Source of the DNA: Antarctobacter heliothermus
Lineage (GTDB): Bacteria > Pseudomonadota > Alphaproteobacteria > Rhodobacterales > Rhodobacteraceae
Reading direction: 5' to 3'
Assembly (NCBI RefSeq): GCF_002237555.1
Contig: NZ_CP022541.1
Location: 124,001-188,000 of the forward strand
DNA length: 64,000 bases
In this document: positions 24,883 through 32,487 of the stretch, piece by piece
Position numbering within the stretch: position 1 is the first letter of the stretch
Layout of the letters: every line of letters begins with the position of its first letter
Notes under the pieces: generated by a model
What the model saw: only the letters and a program-made list of their open reading frames with translations
What the model was told of the DNA's origin: nothing
The model's database searches: none
Position numbers and translations under genes: made by a program

Positions 24883-25800
24883 ATGACCGCCATTGCCACA
24901 GATCCGCCGCGTGCCTCGAACTCGCCGCTAGAACGGTCCTATGCCCGTCTTGGCGTGCTGTTGATCGCGCCAACCATCCTCGTCTTCAGTATTGTGATCG
25001 TCTACCCGTTGCTGGCGGCGATCTACCTATCGGTCTTCTCTATCTACACCCCCACGTTGGAGGGCGATTTTGTCGGTGCCGATAACTATGTCAAACTGCT
25101 GACCGGCAAGGCCTTCTGGAACTCGCTCGGCGTGACGCTGGTCTGGACCGTTGGCACGCTGAGCCTGCAAATCGTCGCCGGTGTCGGGCTTGCCCTGCTG
25201 TTGCACCAGAACATCTGGTTTCGCGCACTGGCCCGGTCGCTGGTGCTGTTCCCTTACTTCTTGTCCACTGTCGTGGCCGTTCTGGTCTGGAAATGGCTGT
25301 TCAATGACCTTTACGGCGCGCTCAATCACGGGCTGATGCAGCTGGGGATCATCGACATGCCGCTGGATTGGCTCGGCTCGATGCCCAACGCGATGATCGG
25401 CGTGATCCTTGTCGGCGCGTGGAAATACTTTCCCTTTGTGGTGATCGCCGTGCTGGCCCGTCTGCAAACCATTCCCGAAAACCTGTACGAGGCAGCCCGC
25501 ATCGACGGCGCCGGCCCCATTGCGCGGTTCTGGGACGTGACCCTGCCGCAACTGCGGTCGGTGCTGACGGTTATCATCCTGCTGCGCGCGATCTGGGACT
25601 TCAAGGAATTCGACCTGCTGTACCTGCTGACAGGTGGCGGGCCGGTGACGTCGACGCAGACCCTGTCGTTGCTGGTCTACCAAGAGGCCTTTGGCCTGAA
25701 CCGCATGGGACAGGCGGCGGCCTACTCCGTCGGCATGATGCTGGTGATGCTGGTGTTCATGATCCTCTACATCCGCCAGACCAAGGAGAAGCGCGCGTGA
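24883..25800 (+). CDS. ABC transporter permease (MalF/UgpA-like)
   Basis: The 305-residue membrane protein has about six hydrophobic segments. The cytoplasmic EAA loop is LYEAARIDGAGPIARFWDVTLPQLR. Late segments LTGGGPVTSTQTLS and VYQEAFGLNRMGQAAA are typical of this family. The ATG at 24883 has AGGAA 5 nt upstream and gives a normal N-terminus (residues 20-50 hydrophobic, SYARLGVLLIAPTILVF). It overlaps the next permease start by 4 bp. Confidence 0.93.
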   Translation: MTAIATDPPRASNSPLERSYARLGVLLIAPTILVFSIVIVYPLLAAIYLSVFSIYTPTLEGDFVGADNYVKLLTGKAFWNSLGVTLVWTVGTLSLQIVAGVGLALLLHQNIWFRALARSLVLFPYFLSTVVAVLVWKWLFNDLYGALNHGLMQLGIIDMPLDWLGSMPNAMIGVILVGAWKYFPFVVIAVLARLQTIPENLYEAARIDGAGPIARFWDVTLPQLRSVLTVIILLRAIWDFKEFDLLYLLTGGGPVTSTQTLSLLVYQEAFGLNRMGQAAAYSVGMMLVMLVFMILYIRQTKEKRA

Positions 25801-26624
25801 AACTCCTCCGCCCCATCCTGTTGAACCTCATCACATGGTCCATCGTGCTGCTGATCTCGTTTCCGCTGCTGTGGATGATCGTGACATCGCTGAAGCCACA
25901 GACAGAGCTGTTCCGCATTCCGCCCACATGGATTCCCGAAACCGTCACCTTTGAACACTACTGGCGGCTGCTGTCGGAAACGCCGTTCCTGCTCTACTTC
26001 CGCAACTCGGTGGTGCTGGCCACGTCGACCACGATCTTTGTCGTCGCGCTGGGAACGCTGGGGGCCTACAGCCTTGTGCGCTTTACCTATCGTGGGCGCG
26101 AAACGCTGGCGATGCTGGTGCTGTTCACCTACCTGCTGCCCTCAGTCGTGCTGATCATTCCGCTGTACCTGATGATGGTCAGCTTCGGCATCTCGAACAC
26201 GTTGGTCAGCCTGATCCTGGCCCATACCACTTTTGCGCTGCCCTATGCGCTGTGGCTGTTGCGCTCCTTCATGGAGGGCATTCCAGAGGATCTGGAAAAC
26301 GCGGCGCTTGTCGACGGGGCCAGCCGCATCGGCGCGTTCCGTGACGTGATCTTTCCCCAGCTACTGCCGGGCATCATCTCGACCGCGTTGTTCACCTTTA
26401 TCCTGTCGTGGAACGAATACCTCTACGCGCTGGTGTTGGTGAATTCGGAATCCGTGGCCCCGCTGACCACCGGCGTGATGTCCATGCTCATCTCTGCGTT
26501 CAACATCGAATGGTCCCTGCTGATGGCGGCCTCGGTGATGATGAGCCTGCCGCTCATCGTCGTGTTCGCCTTCCTGCAAAGCTACCTGACCAGCGGCTTC
26601 GGTGCCGGCGGCGTCAAGGGCTGA
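25797..26624 (+). CDS. ABC transporter permease (MalG/UgpE-like)
   Basis: The 275-residue inner-membrane protein starts at GTG 25797, overlapping the previous stop (GTGA), with AAGGAG 8 nt upstream. The first transmembrane helix is LITWSIVLLISFPLLWMIV, followed by SLKPQTELF. The EAA loop is IPEDLENAALVDGASRIGAF and FILSWNEYLYALVL lies near the C-terminus, all as in MalG-type permeases. It pairs with the preceding MalF-like protein. Confidence 0.93.
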   Translation: MKLLRPILLNLITWSIVLLISFPLLWMIVTSLKPQTELFRIPPTWIPETVTFEHYWRLLSETPFLLYFRNSVVLATSTTIFVVALGTLGAYSLVRFTYRGRETLAMLVLFTYLLPSVVLIIPLYLMMVSFGISNTLVSLILAHTTFALPYALWLLRSFMEGIPEDLENAALVDGASRIGAFRDVIFPQLLPGIISTALFTFILSWNEYLYALVLVNSESVAPLTTGVMSMLISAFNIEWSLLMAASVMMSLPLIVVFAFLQSYLTSGFGAGGVKG

Positions 26625-26643
26625 CGAAAAAAGGAGCCAAGTC

Positions 26644-27753
26644 TTGGCCAACGTATCCTTCAAGAACGTCCACAAGCGGTTCGGCACCTATGTCGCGCTG
26701 GAAAAGCTGGACCTCGACATCCACGACGGCGAATTTGTCGCCCTGCTTGGCCCCTCGGGCTGCGGCAAATCCACCACGCTGCGGATGCTGGCGGGATTGG
26801 ATTTTCCCACCTCGGGCGAGATCATGATCGGTGACCGGTTGGTCAACGATCTGGCACCGGGCAAACGCGATATCGCCATGGTGTTCCAAAGCTACGCTTT
26901 GTACCCGCACATGACCGTTGCGGAAAACATCGCCTATCCGCTGAAGAAGCGCGGCATCAAGGGCAAGGCCCGCGAAGAGGCCGTGCAAAAGGCCGCCGAG
27001 CTGTTGCAGCTGGACGCATTCCTGCACCGCAAGCCCAAGGAACTGTCCGGCGGCCAGCAACAGCGCGTGGCGCTTGGCCGGGCGCTGGTGCGCGAACCGC
27101 AGGTGTTCCTGCTGGATGAACCGCTGTCCAACCTTGATGCCAAGCTGCGCAGCTACATGCGCGCCGAGTTGATCGAACTGCACCGCCGTCTGGGCAAGAC
27201 CATGGTTTACGTCACCCACGATCAGCTGGAAGCCATGACAATGGCCAACCGTATTGCCGTCATGCACGGCGGTCTGGTCCAGCAGTTCGACACGCCCGAC
27301 ACGATCTACAATCGCCCCGCCAACCGCTTTGTCGCGGGCTTTATCGGCACGCCGCCGATGAACCAGATCGACGGCGCGGTCGATGGCGGAGATTTTGTGA
27401 TTGCGGGCCACCGCGTCCCCATTGACCGCACGACATTTGTCGCCTCGCTAAAAGACGGCGCTGCCGTGCTGGGCGTACGCCCTGAATTCGTCAGCATCGG
27501 CACCGGCGACGGCCTGCCCGCCACCGTGCGGCTGGCCGAAAACACCGGCCACGAAACCATCGTCACGCTGGAACTGCCTGACCACAGCCGCATCAGCGCG
27601 CGGGTCGAGGCGGGTCGTCGTCTTGACGTTGGTCAACCCGTCGCCCTGCGGTTCCAATCCGACGCCATCCACCTCTTCGAGGCCACGGAAAACGGCGCGC
27701 GGCTGAATCTTGATACCACACCCGCGTCGGTCATCCCGATGCGGTCCAAATAA
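26644..27753 (+). CDS. ABC transporter ATP-binding protein (MalK/UgpC-like)
   Basis: The 369-residue ATPase has Walker A GPSGCGKST, Q-loop MVFQSYALYPHM, signature LSGGQQQRVALGRAL, Walker B VFLLDEPLSNLD and switch VYVTHD. A C-terminal TOBE-type domain of about 130 residues (MNQIDGAV, LGVRPEFVSI) typical of MalK/UgpC follows. The start is TTG 26644, with AAGGAG 7 nt upstream; earlier in-frame codons overlap the permease gene. Its regulatory domain could also bind another regulator, as MalK does, but that is not visible here. Confidence 0.93.
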   Translation: MANVSFKNVHKRFGTYVALEKLDLDIHDGEFVALLGPSGCGKSTTLRMLAGLDFPTSGEIMIGDRLVNDLAPGKRDIAMVFQSYALYPHMTVAENIAYPLKKRGIKGKAREEAVQKAAELLQLDAFLHRKPKELSGGQQQRVALGRALVREPQVFLLDEPLSNLDAKLRSYMRAELIELHRRLGKTMVYVTHDQLEAMTMANRIAVMHGGLVQQFDTPDTIYNRPANRFVAGFIGTPPMNQIDGAVDGGDFVIAGHRVPIDRTTFVASLKDGAAVLGVRPEFVSIGTGDGLPATVRLAENTGHETIVTLELPDHSRISARVEAGRRLDVGQPVALRFQSDAIHLFEATENGARLNLDTTPASVIPMRSK

Positions 27754-27779
27754 ACAACAACATGGAAAGGAGGCCGGAC

Positions 27780-29177
27780 ATGACCGACACTCGCGATCTG
27801 GACAGGCGTTTTGTCTTTCACCCCTTCAGCATGGCACAAGGCCATGAGCAAAGCGGCGCTCTGATGATGGCCCAAAGCGCCGAAGGTTGCTGGATTACCG
27901 ACGACAGCGGCAAGCGCCATTTGGACAGCATGGCCGGGCTGTGGTGCGTCAACGTCGGCTATGGCCGCGAACGCATTGCCGATGCGCTGGCCGATCAGGC
28001 CCGCAAGCTCAGCTATTTCCACGGCTTCAGCTCAATGGCGACGGAACCAGCGGCCATTCTGGCCGAACGGGTCATCGCCAAGGCGCCCGACGGGTTTTCC
28101 AAAGTGTTCTTTGGCGCGTCCGGGTCGGACGCCAACGACACGCAGGCCAAGATCGTCTGGTATTACAACAACGCGCGCGGCCTGCCGAACAAGAAAAAGA
28201 TCATCGCGCGTGACCGCGGCTATCATGGTGTCACCGTGCTGTCCGGTGGCCTGACCGGCTTGCCCGGCCTGCACGCAGGATTTGACCTGCCGCTGCCGAT
28301 GATCCGCCATGTGTCGGCACCGCACAACATCTGGACCCGGAACGCGGAAGAGGACGACGCCGCGTTTTCCGCCCGTCTCGCGCAGGAACTGGAGGATCTG
28401 ATCCTCGCCGAAGGCCCCGACACCGTCGCCGCCTTTATCGCTGAACCCGTCATGGGCGCAGGCGGCGTGATCGTGCCGCCAGAGGGCTATTTCGCCGCCA
28501 TGCAAGCAGTGCTTGACCGCTACGATGTCCTGCTGATCGCCGATGAGGTGATCTGTGGCTTTGGTCGTCTGGGCACTTGGTTCGGCAGCGAACGCATGGG
28601 CATGAAGCCGGACCTGATGTCCGTCGCCAAGGGCATCACCTCAGGCTATGCGCCCTTGTCCGGCGTGCTGGTCGGGGACAAGGTTTGGCAGGTGATTTCC
28701 GGTGAGGGCAGTGCCAAATACGGCGCCTTTGGCCACGGCTACACCTACACCGCACATCCCGTTATGGCTGCGGCGGCGCTGGCCAATCTGGACATCGTCG
28801 AAGAGGAAAACCTTGTCGAACGCGCGGGCCAGATGGGTGACTATCTGAACGACGCGTTGGCCAAGGCCTTCGCCGATCTGCCGATCGTGGCCGAAACCCG
28901 TGGCAAGGGTCTGATGGCGGCGGTGGAATTTGCCCGCCCCACCCGCGACGGCTGGCAGAAATTCGATCCCGGCCTGCAGGTCGCGCCGCGTATCGTGCGC
29001 GCTGCCCTTCAGGACGGAGTCATCAGCCGCGCTCTGCCCAACGGCGACGCGGTGTCCTTTTCGCCGCCCTTCACCGTCACAGCGGAAGAGATCGACCTTG
29101 TGGTGTCGACCGTCCGCAAGGCCGCTGGTGCCGTCTGCGATGCATTGCGCGCCGACGACGCGCTGGCCCCCCTGTAA
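27780..29177 (+). CDS. Class III aminotransferase (omega-transaminase type)
   Basis: The 465-residue PLP enzyme has GSDANDTQ for phosphate binding, Asp255 in LLIADEVICGFGR and the Schiff-base Lys284 in SVAKGITSGY. The class includes beta-alanine:pyruvate, putrescine and taurine transaminases, so the amino group acted on is probably not at the alpha carbon. ATG 27780 is chosen because AAGGAGG lies 7 nt upstream; an earlier in-frame ATG at 27762 includes that site. It follows the second transporter by 26 bp and is probably co-transcribed, moving an amino group from the imported compound to pyruvate or another keto acid. Confidence 0.9.
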   Translation: MTDTRDLDRRFVFHPFSMAQGHEQSGALMMAQSAEGCWITDDSGKRHLDSMAGLWCVNVGYGRERIADALADQARKLSYFHGFSSMATEPAAILAERVIAKAPDGFSKVFFGASGSDANDTQAKIVWYYNNARGLPNKKKIIARDRGYHGVTVLSGGLTGLPGLHAGFDLPLPMIRHVSAPHNIWTRNAEEDDAAFSARLAQELEDLILAEGPDTVAAFIAEPVMGAGGVIVPPEGYFAAMQAVLDRYDVLLIADEVICGFGRLGTWFGSERMGMKPDLMSVAKGITSGYAPLSGVLVGDKVWQVISGEGSAKYGAFGHGYTYTAHPVMAAAALANLDIVEEENLVERAGQMGDYLNDALAKAFADLPIVAETRGKGLMAAVEFARPTRDGWQKFDPGLQVAPRIVRAALQDGVISRALPNGDAVSFSPPFTVTAEEIDLVVSTVRKAAGAVCDALRADDALAPL

Positions 29178-29194
29178 AACACCGAGGTAAGACA

Positions 29195-30112
29195 GTGGAT
29201 AGAAATTCCATCACATGGACCGGGGCCATGCCCGCGATCACCACGCCTTTTACCAAGGGCAATGAGGTCGATCACGACGCGATGGCCGCCAACATCAAAC
29301 GCCTGAGGCAGGCCGGCGCCAGCGGCGTGGTCGCAGCAGGCTGCACCGGCGAATTCTGGGCGCTGCTGCCAGAGGAACGCCGCGAGGTGTATCACACGGC
29401 CCGCAAGGCCGTGGGCAAGGACGGCACCACCATCGTCGGTGCCGCCGGAATCACACCCCGCGACGTGATCGCCGCCATGCAGGACGCCGCAGAGGCCGGG
29501 GCCGACGCCGCACTGGTCATGCCGCCCTTCTTTGCCCATCTCAGCCGGGCAGAGATCATTGCCCATTTCAAGGCTGTGTCGGACGCGGCCCCGCTGCCGA
29601 TCATGCTTTACAACATTCCCGGCAACGCGGGGAACGCGCTGGTGCCTGAGATCGTCGATGAACTGGCCGATCTGGAAAACGTCGTCGCGATCAAGGAAAG
29701 CTCGGGCGACTGGCTGAATTTTCACCGCACGCTGGCGGTGGCGGGCGACCGCATCGGCATCTATTGCGGCCCGTCGTCCACCATTGGCGTCCCCGCGATG
29801 CTGGCCAAATGTGACGGTCTGGTCGATTGCTTCCCCAATGTCTGGACCGCGCTTCTGGATGTCTGGCCGATGCTTCAGCGCGGCGAGATCGACAAGGCAT
29901 GGGCCCTGCAAAGCCGTGCGCAAGAGCTGACAAAGCTCTTTGTCACCGAGGGCCGCACGCTTTATCCCGCCACCAAGGCGGCGATGGACTACCTCGGCCT
30001 GCCCGGCGGCGGTCTCCCACGCGCGCCCTTGCAACCCCTGACCGGAGAGGCCCTCTCCGGGCTGCATCGCGGGCTGGATCGGCTGTTGGCAAAGACTGAC
30101 ACCGCCGCCTGA
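29195..30112 (+). CDS. Second DapA-family lyase/dehydratase
   Basis: The 305-residue TIM barrel starts at GTG 29195 (MDRNSITWTGAMPAITTPF). Schiff-base Lys167 lies in VAIKESSGDW and catalytic Tyr139 in MLYNIPGNAG; the CTGEFW loop at 50-55 has Cys-Thr-Gly-Glu. It differs strongly from the DapA-like protein at 13742, so the two probably act on different keto or hydroxy acids. It lies in the same operon as the aminotransferase (17-bp gap), upstream of two SDR genes. Confidence 0.9.
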   Translation: MDRNSITWTGAMPAITTPFTKGNEVDHDAMAANIKRLRQAGASGVVAAGCTGEFWALLPEERREVYHTARKAVGKDGTTIVGAAGITPRDVIAAMQDAAEAGADAALVMPPFFAHLSRAEIIAHFKAVSDAAPLPIMLYNIPGNAGNALVPEIVDELADLENVVAIKESSGDWLNFHRTLAVAGDRIGIYCGPSSTIGVPAMLAKCDGLVDCFPNVWTALLDVWPMLQRGEIDKAWALQSRAQELTKLFVTEGRTLYPATKAAMDYLGLPGGGLPRAPLQPLTGEALSGLHRGLDRLLAKTDTAA

Positions 30113-30177
30113 CCGACCGGCGTGAACACCTGCGCGACACCCGCGCCACCAATAGAAATACCAAGGAAGGACCCCAC

Positions 30178-30960
30178 ATGGATCTGGGTTTGAAGGGCCG
30201 TCGCGCCATCGTCAGTGCGGCCAGCAAGGGACTGGGCCGCGCCTGTGCCTTTTCGCTGGCCGGCGAGGGCGTCGATCTTGTGCTGAACGCCCGCAGCGCC
30301 GACGCGCTCGAGGCAACGGCAGAGGAAATCCGCAGCGCCCACGGCGTCAACGTCACCACCGTGGCCGCCGATTTCAACAGCGATGAAGGCCGCGCCGAAA
30401 TCCTCGCCAAGGCGGGTGAAACCGACATTCTGGTCACCAACCCCGGCGTGCGCCAGATCCCCGGCGAATACGAGGACTGGACCCGCGCCGACTGGGACGA
30501 ATGGTTCAACGTCCACTTCTTTTCCTCGCTTGAGATGATCACCAGCGTCCTGCCGGGCATGCGCGCGCGCAAATTCGGCCGCGTCGTCAACATCTCGGTC
30601 AGCTTCATCAAGTTTCCGCAGCCGCACTTTGCCCACAGCCACTCGGCGCGGCTGGCCTTGTCCGGTGCCATCGCTTCGCTGGTCAAGGAAACGGTGCGCG
30701 ACAACGTGACAATCAACACCGTCTGCCCCGGCTTCTTTGACACCGATGCGCTGCACACGAACCTGCACAACCACGCGCGGCGCGGCAACACCACCTATGA
30801 GGCCATCGTGGAAAACCGCATCCAAAGCGTGCCCGCAGGCCGCTTTGCCGATCCCAAGGAATGCGGCGATCTCGTCACCTACCTGTGTTCGGCGCAGGCC
30901 GGTTTCATCGTCGGCCAAAACATCATCAATGACGGCGGCGTCTACCAGGGTCTGTTCTGA
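30178..30960 (+). CDS. Atypical SDR-family protein lacking the YxxxK catalytic pair
   Basis: The 260-residue protein has a Rossmann start (MDLGLKGRRAIVSAASKGLGRA) and the C-terminal GQNIINDGGVYQGLF of SDRs. Where Tyr-x3-Lys is expected, the sequence reads FAHSHSARLALSG, with His and Arg instead. A known FabG-like subgroup also has Asn/His...Arg at this place. It may bind NAD(P)H yet use another chemistry, or be a non-catalytic partner. GGAAGGA precedes the ATG. It overlaps the next SDR gene by 1 bp. Confidence 0.85.
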   Translation: MDLGLKGRRAIVSAASKGLGRACAFSLAGEGVDLVLNARSADALEATAEEIRSAHGVNVTTVAADFNSDEGRAEILAKAGETDILVTNPGVRQIPGEYEDWTRADWDEWFNVHFFSSLEMITSVLPGMRARKFGRVVNISVSFIKFPQPHFAHSHSARLALSGAIASLVKETVRDNVTINTVCPGFFDTDALHTNLHNHARRGNTTYEAIVENRIQSVPAGRFADPKECGDLVTYLCSAQAGFIVGQNIINDGGVYQGLF

Positions 30961-31670
30961 TGTCGCGCCTTGTCATGATCTCTGGCGGCGCACGCGGCTT
31001 GGGGGCGGCCATCGCGCGCCGCTGCCTCGCCGACGGGCACCGCCTGTCGATCGGCGTGCGCGACCCGTCCAAGGTGGCACAGGCCTTCCCCGATGTGGCC
31101 GCCGATCAACTCACCGCACATCGGTTTGACGCCGACGCGCCGGAAACCGCACAGGCCTGGGTGGACGCCACCGTGGCGCAGATGGGCGCGCCCGACGCGT
31201 TGATCAACAATGCCGGCATCCTCAAGATGGTCGATTTCACTCGTGGCGAAGAGTCCGACCTCGACGACCTATGGACCGTCAACGTCAAAGGCCCCTTTCG
31301 CCTGATCCGCGCCGCCCTGCCCCACCTCAAGGCCTCGGGCCGGGGCCGTGTGGTCAACATCGCCTCGACGGATGCGAAACGCTATCGCGACACCTCCACC
31401 TCGCTGGGCTATGTGATGACAAAACAGGCGTTGCTGGCCATGACCCACGCCGTCCGCTTTGCCGGGTGGGAAGACGGGCTGCGCGGCACCGCGATCTGCC
31501 CCGGCGCCATCGACACCGACATGATCGACGGCATCCCCGGCGTCACCCCCAAGGCAGAGCGCCTGCAACCCGATGACGTGGCAGCCATTGTCTCATTGGT
31601 GCTGGCCCTGCCAAATCAGGCCAGCGTTCCGGAAATCGTCGCCAACACCCGGTTGGAAAGCATGATCTGA
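30960..31670 (+). CDS. Short-chain dehydrogenase/reductase (SDR)
   Basis: The 236-residue classical SDR has cofactor motif SGGARGLG (8-15), NNAG, a catalytic Ser in NIASTDAK and YVMTK with Tyr/Lys. ATG 30960 shares one base with the stop of the atypical SDR (TGATG), which indicates coupled translation. The tight pairing of an SDR lacking YxxxK with one that has it raises the possibility of a hetero-oligomer; this is inference. It is the last gene of the operon that starts at 23463. Confidence 0.9.
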   Translation: MSRLVMISGGARGLGAAIARRCLADGHRLSIGVRDPSKVAQAFPDVAADQLTAHRFDADAPETAQAWVDATVAQMGAPDALINNAGILKMVDFTRGEESDLDDLWTVNVKGPFRLIRAALPHLKASGRGRVVNIASTDAKRYRDTSTSLGYVMTKQALLAMTHAVRFAGWEDGLRGTAICPGAIDTDMIDGIPGVTPKAERLQPDDVAAIVSLVLALPNQASVPEIVANTRLESMI

Positions 31671-31683
31671 CCCGCTCTTGAAC

Positions 31684-31733
31684 GGCGCGCGCCGAAGGGG
31701 TATGATATAGTCATACCAAAAGAGGCGCGCGCC
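31684..31733. promoter_or_regulatory. Toxin-antitoxin promoter/operator region
   Basis: A perfect 7-bp inverted repeat with 5-bp spacer, GGTATGATATAGTCATACC (31699-31717), overlaps a TATGAT-like -10 box. The self-complementary decamer GGCGCGCGCC stands on each side (31684-31693 and 31724-31733), the second directly before the antitoxin ATG. The 19-bp palindrome is the expected ParD autoregulatory operator. Confidence 0.7.
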
Positions 31734-31994
31734 ATGACCGTCAAAACCACGCTCAGCTTCACCGACCGCCACCACCGCTTTTTACAAGAGCAGGTGGACA
31801 AGGGCGTTTTCGCCACCACCAGCGCGGGCGTCGCCTCCGCCGTTGAACGGCTGATCCAGGATGAGGAAACCCGCACCGTGATGCTGGACGCGCTGGCAGC
31901 GGAAATCCGCAACCGCGCCGCCACTCCGCCACAGGACTACGTGGATGAGGACGCAACCTTTGCCGCTGTCTTCGACGACCTGCCCAGGGCGTGA
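31734..31994 (+). CDS. Type II antitoxin, ParD/CopG-like
   Basis: The 86-residue protein has an N-terminal ribbon-helix-helix (TVKTTLSFTDRHHRFLQEQV, residues 2-21, then VFATTSAGVASAVERLIQDEE). This fold binds DNA as a dimer and, with toxin, represses its own promoter. The acidic C-terminal tail (DEDATFAAVFDDLPRA) is the part that wraps the toxin in ParD-type antitoxins. The stop overlaps the toxin start. The ribosome site AGAGG (31721-31725) runs into the second GGCGCGCGCC decamer, so structure there may limit translation. Confidence 0.85.
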   Translation: MTVKTTLSFTDRHHRFLQEQVDKGVFATTSAGVASAVERLIQDEETRTVMLDALAAEIRNRAATPPQDYVDEDATFAAVFDDLPRA

Positions 31995-32305
31995 CCTACA
32001 CCGTCCGGTTCCACCCGAAAGTGGCCAATGACCTGCGCGGCATCGCCCGCGCCATGTTACCGCACGCGGGCGCTCAGACGACGCAAACCATCCTGACCAC
32101 CCTGCGCGACACCGCGCGCAGCCTGTCCCGCACACCGCATCGGGGCAGCACCCGCGACGACATCCTGCCGGACCTGCGCGCCATCCCCTCGGGGCGGCGC
32201 GGTGTGATCTGTTTCACCGTCGACGACACCACCCAAACGGTGCTGATCCACCTGATCGCCTGGGGCGGAGCCGATTGGCAAAGCCGCATCACAACCCGGC
32301 GCTAA
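31991..32305 (+). CDS. parE: Type II toxin, ParE family
   Basis: The 104-residue RelE/ParE-fold protein begins VRFHPKVANDLRGIARAM and ends with a basic HLIAWGGADWQSRITTRR. ParE toxins poison DNA gyrase; the RelE-type catalytic residues of mRNA-cleaving relatives are not obvious here, which favours the ParE group. The start is GTG 31991, overlapping the antitoxin stop (GTGA), so toxin synthesis depends on antitoxin translation. The pair sits at the downstream end of the aminotransferase operon and may stabilise the island or its replicon; that is inference. Confidence 0.85.
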   Translation: MTYTVRFHPKVANDLRGIARAMLPHAGAQTTQTILTTLRDTARSLSRTPHRGSTRDDILPDLRAIPSGRRGVICFTVDDTTQTVLIHLIAWGGADWQSRITTRR

Positions 32306-32353
32306 GCCCCCTGTTTCTTCTGTCCAAAAATATCCCGGGGGCTCCAGAGGAGC

Positions 32354-32393
32354 GGGGGTCATGCTGAAAGCATGCCTGAGGCATGACGCCCCC
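32354..32393. terminator. Nested inverted repeats between convergent genes
   Basis: The outer arms GGGGGTCATGC (32354-32364) and GCATGACGCCCCC (32381-32393) can pair, while the inner CATGC-TGAAA-GCATG offers an alternative fold. The ParE gene (plus) and GcvPB-like gene (minus) converge here, so a bidirectional terminator is likely. The 32306-32487 gap holds nothing else I recognise. Confidence 0.55.
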
Positions 32394-32487
32394 TCTTCCC
32401 TCTCGGCCGCTCATACAGCAAACACACTCCCAATACAAAGGGGCCTTGCCCTAACGGCATAGCCCCCCTGCCCCATCACCGCAGCCA

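Noticed and set aside
31681..31733. Repeated GGCGCGCGCC decamers as a CRISPR or iteron array
   Set aside because: Only two copies exist, framing a single operator; there are no regular repeats or spacers.
32306..32487. Possible small gene in the gap after parE
   Set aside because: The gap holds nested inverted repeats and no frame with a start and ribosome site.
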